Shown here: positions 58,269 to 64,000 of the stretch, piece by piece
Layout of the letters: every line of letters begins with the position of its first letter
How positions within the stretch are numbered: position 1 is the first letter of the stretch
Assembly: GCF_017873175.1 (NCBI RefSeq)
Contig: NZ_JAGGJW010000008.1
Location: 186,001 to 250,000 of the forward strand
Direction: 5' to 3'
DNA length: 64,000 nt
Source of the DNA: Neorhizobium petrolearium
Lineage (GTDB): Bacteria; Pseudomonadota; Alphaproteobacteria; Rhizobiales; Rhizobiaceae
The notes under the pieces: model-generated
Told to the model about the DNA's origin: nothing
The model's database searches: none
The model's input: only the letters and a program-made list of their open reading frames with translations
Made by a program: the position numbers and the translations under genes

Positions 58269-58352
58269 TTAACCATTTAAATTTACGACTGAGCGGGATT
58301 CGTTTCAATGCCCGCAACCCCGAACATCGGGGAAAACGGGCCGAAGAGGCCC
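58269..58352 (+). promoter_or_regulatory. CtrA-like site and structured leader before the DUF3426-like gene
   Basis: TTAACCAT (58269-58276) matches the alphaproteobacterial CtrA half-site. Three hairpins follow: GCGGG/CCCGC (58293-58297 with 58311-58315), CCCCGA/TCGGGG with a 3-nt loop (58318-58332) and GGGCC/GGCCC with loop GAAGA (58338-58352). The last ends one base before the ATG and holds the only purine-rich ribosome site in its loop and 3' arm. Regulation is inferred. Confidence 0.45.
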
Positions 58353-58353
58353 C

Positions 58354-59010
58354 ATGAGCACGTTCCACAGCCAGCAGGGCAAGACGGTTATCCGCATGGA
58401 CATCCTGCCGCCGGATCATCCAGGCCGGGCGGGACGGGTAAGGCAACGTCGCGGCGAAGTCATCGACGCTCAGTTCGTCACGGTTCGTGATGTTTCCCAT
58501 CGCGCTTCAAAGCCGCGCTCGCATAACGACAACCGTCACCACCTAGGATCTGCTGTCAATGCCGAACCATTCCTGCAGCGGATAGTCGCGGCGGGCGAAC
58601 GCGCCTTGTCGCGCCTATCCGCCGATTTCTTCTCGGCTGTCGTTGCGGTCGTCTTCGTCACGGTTTTCAGCCTCGCAGGCGGCTTCTCTTTCCTTTTGAA
58701 CGGATCGGAAGCGGCTCCAGCAGGCCCGGCATTCGACATCACGCATGTCACCATGACACCACAGGACGCCAACGGCATGCGCGTGCTGCTGATCAACGGA
58801 ATTGTGGAGAACCGCAGTGGCGACAGCCGCGTCATGCCGTCGATCCGCGCGGATCTGGTGTCCGGCGAAGAGCTGGTTGCGAGCACATTGATCTCGCCTC
58901 CTGCCTCCGCGATTGCTGGCGGCCAGAGCCGGGGCTTTTCGGCGCGCGTACCGCATCCTGGTGGAAAACTGCCGGACCTCCGGCTTTCGCTTGCCGAACG
59001 GGGCGCGTAA
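58354..59010 (+). CDS. Membrane protein with DUF3426-like C-terminal domain, no zinc finger
   Basis: A 218-residue protein. The N-terminus is basic and disordered, with a TM segment FFSAVVAVVFVTVFSLAGGF near 91-110. The C-terminal domain (about 125-215) has ITHVTMTPQDANGMRVLLIN, GIVENRSGDSRVMPSI and PHPGGKLPDLRLSL, the layout of DUF3426 domains. These usually follow an N-terminal MJ0042-type zinc ribbon (two CxxC), which is absent here. It is divergent from ftsE; hpt follows after 60 nt. Function unknown. Confidence 0.75.
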   Translation: MSTFHSQQGKTVIRMDILPPDHPGRAGRVRQRRGEVIDAQFVTVRDVSHRASKPRSHNDNRHHLGSAVNAEPFLQRIVAAGERALSRLSADFFSAVVAVVFVTVFSLAGGFSFLLNGSEAAPAGPAFDITHVTMTPQDANGMRVLLINGIVENRSGDSRVMPSIRADLVSGEELVASTLISPPASAIAGGQSRGFSARVPHPGGKLPDLRLSLAERGA

Positions 59011-59070
59011 GCCTTTTTATTTTCCGGCCGTTTGTGCTATCGCAGCGCTTTAACGGACACGGAGAACCTC

Positions 59071-59613
59071 ATGCCCGTCGTGCGCGGCAAGACCATTGAG
59101 CCGCTTTATACCGCCGAACAGATCGCCGAACGCAACCGGGCCATGGCTGCCGAAATCGCTGTCGGCCCGACCAAGGATCTGCTTGTCATCGCCATCCTCA
59201 AGGGCTCGTTCATCTTCGCTGCCGATCTTCTGCGGGCGCTGCATGATGTCGGCCTTGCGCCTGAGGTGGAGTTCATCACCCTGTCGAGCTACGGCGCCGG
59301 CACGGTTTCACAGGGCGTGCGTATCGTGAAGGACATCGACAGCGACGTGAAGGATCGCGACGTGCTGCTGATCGACGATATCCTTGAATCCGGCCGCACA
59401 TTGCTTTTCGCCAAGGAGATGCTCTACGAGCGTGGCGCCCGCCACGTCTCGATTGCCGTGCTGCTCGACAAGCGCGTGAAGCGCAAGGAGGCGCTGGAGG
59501 CGGATTATGTAGGCTTCGAATGTCCGGATTATTTCGTGGTCGGTTACGGCATGGATGTTGCCTATGCCTTCCGTGAATTGCCTTTCGTCGGTGTCGTCAC
59601 CGGTGATGCGTGA
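59071..59613 (+). CDS. hpt: Hypoxanthine phosphoribosyltransferase
   Basis: Purine-salvage enzyme of 180 residues. It has AILKGSFIFAADLLR (pyrophosphate loop, about 45), the flexible-loop SSYGAGTVSQGVRIV and the PRPP motif VLLIDDILESGRTLL (about 103). FECPDYFVVGYGMDVAYAFR near the C-terminus is the purine site. ATG 59071 follows GGAGAACCTC; an upstream start at 59032 is rejected. Confidence 0.95.
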   Translation: MPVVRGKTIEPLYTAEQIAERNRAMAAEIAVGPTKDLLVIAILKGSFIFAADLLRALHDVGLAPEVEFITLSSYGAGTVSQGVRIVKDIDSDVKDRDVLLIDDILESGRTLLFAKEMLYERGARHVSIAVLLDKRVKRKEALEADYVGFECPDYFVVGYGMDVAYAFRELPFVGVVTGDA

Positions 59614-59629
59614 ACCTGGTGGCAAGGTG

Positions 59630-59637
59630 TTAACCAT
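59630..59637 (+). promoter_or_regulatory. CtrA-like half-site upstream of cpdR
   Basis: TTAACCAT lies 92 nt before the cpdR start in the 116-bp hpt-cpdR spacer. CtrA/CpdR feedback is known in alphaproteobacteria (established for the family), so a CtrA site here is plausible. A single octamer is weak evidence. Confidence 0.4.
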
Positions 59638-59729
59638 CACAGCCCAGTAAAGGCCAATATTTACTCCTCGACAAGGAAACTCTGGTGAGTTGCTCCCGAT
59701 ATGAAACACGACAGGGAGCGATGATCGCT

Positions 59730-60089
59730 ATGGCAAAGATCCTGATTACCGAGGACGAGGATACGCTCCGCAGCTTCGTCGCGCGAGCGCTTCGTCTCGA
59801 CGGTCATGAGACACATGAAGCAGGTGACGGCGCCGAGGGTCTCGAAAAGCTGAGCCAGGGCCCTTTCGATTTGCTGCTTTCCGATATCCGCATGCCGGTC
59901 ATGGACGGAATCGAGCTGGCGCATCAGGCTTCCGTTAAGTTCCCGGGCCTCAAGATCCTGCTGATGACCGGGTATGCCGAACAGCGCGAGCGCGCCGATG
60001 ATCTTACTGCCAGGATCGTCGACGTCGTGCAAAAGCCGTTCGCCCTTCCGGACATCCGCAAGGCCGTCGCCGCAGCGCTGGCGGCCTGA
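59730..60089 (+). CDS. cpdR: Single-domain response regulator CpdR
   Basis: A 119-residue stand-alone receiver with acidic residues EDED (8-11), phospho-acceptor in LLLSDIRMPVMDG (Asp51), switch Thr in LLMTGYAEQRERADDL and Lys in VVQKPFALPDI. The sequence, with its alanine-rich end (VAAALAA), matches rhizobial CpdR1. That protein directs ClpXP proteolysis of cell-cycle factors in response to CckA-ChpT phosphorelay. ATG 59730 gives the standard MAKILITEDE start; ATG 59721 is nearer to GGGAG but atypical. Confidence 0.93.
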   Translation: MAKILITEDEDTLRSFVARALRLDGHETHEAGDGAEGLEKLSQGPFDLLLSDIRMPVMDGIELAHQASVKFPGLKILLMTGYAEQRERADDLTARIVDVVQKPFALPDIRKAVAAALAA

Positions 60090-60279
60090 GGGCGGCATGA
60101 GGTGACGCAGTCGATCATCTGTTCGATCTTCTCACCGTGCAATTTCTAACACTTAGCTTTCAGCTAAGGTCTTGAATTGCTACCTCTCCGCAAGAGGAGA
60201 GGCAGGCTGCCGCGTTCACAAATCATGATCTTGGGAAGCTAAGCCGTGGATTTTGTTGGTGAGGGGATAATCTTCTCCG

Positions 60280-62976
60280 CTACCTTATATCCAGCAGCCG
60301 CTCCAGGTATTGCCGTTCGGTCTCGCCCGAGAGCGCGTTGCCGAGTCTTTCGCGGATCGCTTCAAGGATCTCGCGGGCGCGCTGCACGTCGATCTCGTCC
60401 GGCACCTTCACTTGATCGCCGAAATCCGGGCCTGACGTGGCGCGTGGCCGGCCAAGCGGGTCGCGGCCGTTCTGGCCGCCTTGCGACGACATATTCTCAC
60501 CCGGGCCGCGGTCCTGACCTTGCCCCTGGCCCTGCTGCATGGCCTGCATCATCTGCTGCATCATATTCTGGGCGCCCTGACGCAGCGCACTAAGCGCGTT
60601 GCCCTGACCCTGGACTGCCTGCTCGCCCTGGCCTTCGCCAAGCGCACGGCCGGCATTGCCCATTTCGCGCTGTGCTTCGCCAAAGCCTTCGCCAGGCTGC
60701 ATGCCGAGGTCCTTCAGGCCCTTTTGCAACTCTTCCAGCTTTTTGCCGAGGCCATCCTGTTGCGCCCGGAGGTTTTTCAGCGCCTCGCGAAGCTGTTCGG
60801 CCGTCATCTGGTCGGTATTCTGCTGGCCCTGTTGCCCCTGCTGACCTTGTTGTTGGCCTTGCTGCTGCTGGTCTTGCTGTTGGCCCTGCTCGTTGGGCTG
60901 CTGGTTCGGATCGCCGCGCTGCATACGGTCGCGCAGCGCCTGGTCCAGCTTGAAGGTCTGGTCCATCAGCCGCTGCTGTTCCTGCATGATCTCGCCGAGC
61001 TTGTCGATCTGCTGACGCATCTGGCTGTTCTGCTGTTGGCTCTGCTGCCCGCGCTGCATGCGCCCGGCCTGCAGATTGTTCATCATCCGCTGCATTTCGG
61101 AGAGGAGCTGCTGGGCGGCATCGCGATTGCCTGACCGGGCGAGGTTTTCGATCTGGTCCATCATATTCTGCAGATCGCGTTGGCGGATGACGTTCTGGGC
61201 CTGCATGTTGTTCGGCGCCTGCGGGGCGTTCTGCATCCGCTGGGCAAGCTCATTCATGAACTGCTGCATGGCTTCGCGCAGTTCCTTCATCAGACGGGCG
61301 ATCTCCTCATCCGAGGCTTTGTTCTCAAGTGCTTCGGCAAGATTGCGCTGCGCATCGCGCAGCCGGCGTTCAGCGAGCGACAGATCGCCATCCTCGATGC
61401 CGATCGCTATTTCCCAGAGATAATCGGCGGTGTCTTTGAGCTGTTCTTCGGTGCGGGAAAGCTTCATGCGTTCCTGCGCCGAACGGATCAGCAGGAAATG
61501 GGCGAGATTCGGGATGGTCTCGTCAGGACGGATCGCCAGCGCTTCATTGAGCGCGATGGCGCGCGGCATCTGACGTGTGTCGAGTGCGAAGACCTGGCGT
61601 TCCTCCGCGACGGCTGCTGCAAGCGGTTCGGAGAAACCGCGGGCCGGCAGCACCATTTCATGGGGAGGGCTTCGACCTGTCTGGCCGGCGCCATCCTTGG
61701 CGACGAGCGTGACCCTGACACGCTTGCCGGCGAGCGGATGCTCGGTCAGGTTCCGGCTCGTCAGACCCTTGACCTCGCGGCTGTTCTGGCGTGGCAGGTT
61801 CAGCCTGTAATCCGGCGGAGGATAGAGCGGGGTTGCCGCCGGATCCTGTTGTTCAACCGGCTCGATCAGCGCATGCGCTTCGCGGATGCCATAATCGTCC
61901 TTACCGGTGAAGCCGATTTCAAGAGCACCGTTGACGGAGCGTCGTGGCTGTCCGTCGAAGGCGATCTCCGGCGGGCGGTCGGGAATGACTTCGAAGGCCC
62001 AGCTCTGGCCGTTTACGGTCAGGCTGCCGCTCTCGGCGATGTTGAGCGCATAGGTACGCGGCGGCATCTGCTGGTTTATCTGCGGCTGTGCCGGTTGGGC
62101 CGGAGCCTGCTCCGTTGTTTGTGCACCATTCGGCCGCGGCTGTCCGGCCGAAGCTTCGGCGGCCTTTTTGGCCTCCTCGGTGATGAGCGTAACCTCCTCC
62201 CCGCCTGCCTTCGGTGCGAAGATCACCGCTTCGCCACCTTCGCCGCCGGTGACGCGCACGGTGAGTGCGGAGTTCTGGGGGATGGATACGGTATTGACCC
62301 CGGCGTTCACCTCGCGACCGGTCAGGAACACCGGTGCGCGGCCGGTATAGGAAGGCGGCGTCAGCCAGGCGTCGATGCGCAGGTCGGGATTGACGCTCGG
62401 TGCAGGCGGAGCCGCGCGGAACGCATCGGCCGGCGAGCCGCCGCCGTTCGAGAAGGAGTAACCGAGCGCGATTGCAAAGACGAGCGCCGGGACGGCGCGC
62501 AGCGCGAAGCGGTCATGCCTGGCGATATCGGGCTGCGGCAGGCCGGCATCGAGGGCGGCGATGCGTTCAGCCATGCGGATCTGATGTTCCTTCCAGAGCG
62601 CCCTGGAGATGGGCGTCTCAAAGGCCGGCTCATCCTCCTGCACGCCGACCGGCTGGTGAGGCAGGTTGTTGCGGTCTTCGAGAAGACGGTCGGCCTCTTC
62701 CGAGGCCGGCCAGCGCAACCGGCCGAAGGGAAGGATGGAGTAAAGAAAGGCAAGGGAGAAGCCGCCGAGCAGAACCCAGCGCACCCAATCCGGCGCAATG
62801 CGAAAGATCCCGAACCAGGCGACTGACAGGAAGAGCGCTGCTATCCCCAGGGGCGGCAGCAACAGCGGCAAAATCCGCTCGAAAAACAGAACGATCCGCG
62901 CGAAGGAGCGCTTCAGCGCGACACGGCGCGCAAGCGCAGGATGCGATTCGAAGGCACCTTTGCGGATGAAGCTCAT
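60280..62976 (-). CDS. TIGR02302 family membrane protein (DUF4175)
   Basis: A large protein of 898 residues. The N-terminus has two to three TM segments (IAALFLSVAWFGIF, WVRWVLLGGFSLAFLYSILPF, and ALRAVPALVFAIALGYSF near 155). A periplasmic DUF4175 region with beta-rich motifs follows, then a long coiled-coil/glutamine-rich tract (about 590-830, many QQ, QGQ and MQQ units) and a conserved end (VPDEIDVQRAREILEAIRER). The Q-rich tract gives a CTG/TTG-biased low-complexity DNA stretch at about 60530-61060. Function unknown. It lies downstream of lysA on the same strand. Confidence 0.9.
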   Translation of the reverse strand: MSFIRKGAFESHPALARRVALKRSFARIVLFFERILPLLLPPLGIAALFLSVAWFGIFRIAPDWVRWVLLGGFSLAFLYSILPFGRLRWPASEEADRLLEDRNNLPHQPVGVQEDEPAFETPISRALWKEHQIRMAERIAALDAGLPQPDIARHDRFALRAVPALVFAIALGYSFSNGGGSPADAFRAAPPAPSVNPDLRIDAWLTPPSYTGRAPVFLTGREVNAGVNTVSIPQNSALTVRVTGGEGGEAVIFAPKAGGEEVTLITEEAKKAAEASAGQPRPNGAQTTEQAPAQPAQPQINQQMPPRTYALNIAESGSLTVNGQSWAFEVIPDRPPEIAFDGQPRRSVNGALEIGFTGKDDYGIREAHALIEPVEQQDPAATPLYPPPDYRLNLPRQNSREVKGLTSRNLTEHPLAGKRVRVTLVAKDGAGQTGRSPPHEMVLPARGFSEPLAAAVAEERQVFALDTRQMPRAIALNEALAIRPDETIPNLAHFLLIRSAQERMKLSRTEEQLKDTADYLWEIAIGIEDGDLSLAERRLRDAQRNLAEALENKASDEEIARLMKELREAMQQFMNELAQRMQNAPQAPNNMQAQNVIRQRDLQNMMDQIENLARSGNRDAAQQLLSEMQRMMNNLQAGRMQRGQQSQQQNSQMRQQIDKLGEIMQEQQRLMDQTFKLDQALRDRMQRGDPNQQPNEQGQQQDQQQQGQQQGQQGQQGQQNTDQMTAEQLREALKNLRAQQDGLGKKLEELQKGLKDLGMQPGEGFGEAQREMGNAGRALGEGQGEQAVQGQGNALSALRQGAQNMMQQMMQAMQQGQGQGQDRGPGENMSSQGGQNGRDPLGRPRATSGPDFGDQVKVPDEIDVQRAREILEAIRERLGNALSGETERQYLERLLDIR

Positions 62977-63111
62977 GCGGTCCGTCTCCAGTCGTGGCGG
63001 CGCAAATCAAGCTTTAACGATAACGATCTTTGTGGCGAAGACGAGGGCAGGGGGCGTTTCACCCCCCAAATTTTCCGGTCTTTCCCCGAAAAGTGAACGG
63101 ATGTTAACCCG

Positions 63112-64000
63112 TCACGCCAGCCATGCGGGCACAGAATCGAGACCGATAAGCTCTTCATAGGTGCCGCGCGGGCGCACGACGTGGAATTCGCTGCCCTTCA
63201 CCAGGACTTCCGGCACCAGCAGGCGGGAGTTATAGGTTCCCGCCTGGACGGCCCCATAGGCACCGGCCGACGCGACGGCGATCAGGTCGCCCGGCTTCGG
63301 CGCCGCCATTTCACGGTCGAGCGCCAGATAGTCGCCGGTCTCGCAGACCGGACCGACAACATCGGCCTTGATGCGGGGGGCATCGGCAGAGGGCACGATG
63401 ACGGGGCGGATCATGTGATAGGCGTCGTAAAGCGTCGGGCGGATCAGGTCGTTCATCGCGCCGTCGACGATCACGAAACTCTTCTCGCCGCTATCCTTCA
63501 CATAGATGACCTCGGTCACCAGAATGCCGGCATTGCCGACAATCAGGCGGCCGGGCTCGGTAACGATCCTGCAGTTCAGCGAGCGGAGCTGGCGCTTGAC
63601 CGTATCGGCATAGGCGTCGGGAAGCGGCGGCGGGTTGTTGTCGTCCTTATAGGGGATGCCCAGGCCTCCGCCGATATCCACGTGGTCGATGCGATGACCG
63701 TCGGCCCGCAGCGTGTCGACGAGCTCACGGAGCAGCCGGAAGGCATCGTCGAATGGCTCAAGCTCGGTGATCTGGCTGCCTATGTGCATGTCGATGCCGG
63801 TCACCTCGATACCGGGCAGGGTCGCGGCATGGGCGTAGACGTCACGGGCGCGTTCGTAGGAAATGCCGAACTTGTTTTCCTTCTTGCCAGTGGAAATCTT
63901 CGCGTGGGTGCGGGCGTCGACGTCCGGATTGATGCGGAAGGAAACATGCGCCTTCTTTCCCATCTTTCGGGCGCGCAGGTTGAGCACTTCCAGTTCCGGC
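63112..64000 (-). CDS. lysA: Diaminopimelate decarboxylase (partial, 5' end outside window)
   Basis: The C-terminal ~295 residues of the PLP-dependent enzyme for the last step of lysine synthesis. It has RINPDVDARTHAKISTG (with KENKFGI), GIDMHIGSQ, DIGGGLGIPY (PLP-phosphate), TEPGRLIVGNAG, and PVCETGDYLA with the catalytic Cys-Glu of the partner site. GAYGAVQAGTYNSRLL carries the PLP tyrosine region. The frame is open to the window edge, so the start lies beyond position 64000. Confidence 0.97.
   Translation of the reverse strand, partial: PELEVLNLRARKMGKKAHVSFRINPDVDARTHAKISTGKKENKFGISYERARDVYAHAATLPGIEVTGIDMHIGSQITELEPFDDAFRLLRELVDTLRADGHRIDHVDIGGGLGIPYKDDNNPPPLPDAYADTVKRQLRSLNCRIVTEPGRLIVGNAGILVTEVIYVKDSGEKSFVIVDGAMNDLIRPTLYDAYHMIRPVIVPSADAPRIKADVVGPVCETGDYLALDREMAAPKPGDLIAVASAGAYGAVQAGTYNSRLLVPEVLVKGSEFHVVRPRGTYEELIGLDSVPAWLA

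Noticed and set aside
60530..61060. CTG/TTG-rich repetitive DNA that looks like a tandem repeat
   Set aside because: It is the glutamine-rich coding region of the DUF4175 protein; units are irregular and in frame.
61180..62826. 548-codon open frame antisense to the TIGR02302 gene
   Set aside because: Mirror of a biased coding frame; no domain or ribosome site, and the opposite strand encodes a conserved family protein.

Overview
The window is a stretch of alphaproteobacterial chromosome, most likely Rhizobiaceae (Rhizobium / Neorhizobium / Agrobacterium type). The basis is the GC-rich coding bias, the density of ABC and TRAP sugar transporters, the conserved housekeeping blocks (xerD-small ORF-aroK-aroB-CBS protein; BolA/J-protein/cobS-cobT; ftsE-ftsX-ydcF-plsC; hpt-cpdR), and CpdR and CobST of rhizobial type. 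The species cannot be fixed from sequence alone. I see no rRNA, CRISPR array, phage or insertion sequence. One tRNA gene (Arg, anticodon CCT) is present.

The left 25 kb is an accessory catabolic region made of three modules. (i) 1-7120: a leftward operon with a GH105 unsaturated glucuronyl/galacturonyl hydrolase, a CUT1-type ABC importer (binding protein, two permeases, ATPase) and a Gfo/Idh/MocA oxidoreductase that runs off the left edge. It is divergent from an IclR regulator and looks built to import and cleave pectin-derived unsaturated oligosaccharides. (ii) 7199-14788: an SMP-30 lactonase and a ribose-type ABC importer transcribed leftward, back to back with a soluble GAF histidine kinase and its LuxR-type response regulator, which is a plausible dedicated control system. 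(iii) 15001-24771: an enolase-superfamily acid-sugar dehydratase with a DMT permease, then a FAH-family enzyme with a complete TRAP transporter (DctQ, DctM, DctP), a GntR/FadR regulator, a GlcD-type FAD dehydrogenase and a DenD-like dehydrogenase. Similar GntR-type operator candidates lie in two of the intergenic regions. To the right, 24.8-25.3 kb holds decayed remnants of a second TRAP DctM and of an FMN-dependent alpha-hydroxy-acid dehydrogenase, so the locus was once larger.

From katG (25728) rightward the content becomes mostly core: katG, tRNA-Arg, an M20 amidohydrolase, a DD-carboxypeptidase with a His-rich COG0523 GTPase, TusA with a YafK-type L,D-transpeptidase lipoprotein, accA, xerD, aroK-aroB with a CBS/CorC protein that lacks the usual DUF21 membrane domain, an SDR, BolA, a J-domain protein, cobS-cobT, a pentapeptide-repeat protein, a queuosine-precursor transporter, rpmB, a DUF3108 protein, an EamA exporter, a YhhN protein, a DUF985 cupin, gloB, a methyltransferase, hisC-tyrC, a DUF2125 protein, a ChaC-like cyclotransferase, plsC, ydcF, ftsX-ftsE, a DUF3426-like protein, hpt, cpdR, a DUF4175/TIGR02302 protein and the 3' part of lysA.

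The most interesting regulatory signal is at 45791-45820. The start codon of the queuosine-precursor transporter is embedded in what reads as a minimal H-type pseudoknot with an A-rich tail, closely resembling preQ1-I riboswitches. Other points of interest are the undetermined acid-sugar pathway with its shared operator, the two-component/ABC pair, the DUF21-less CorC protein, and structured or CtrA-like leaders in front of the DUF3426-like gene and cpdR.
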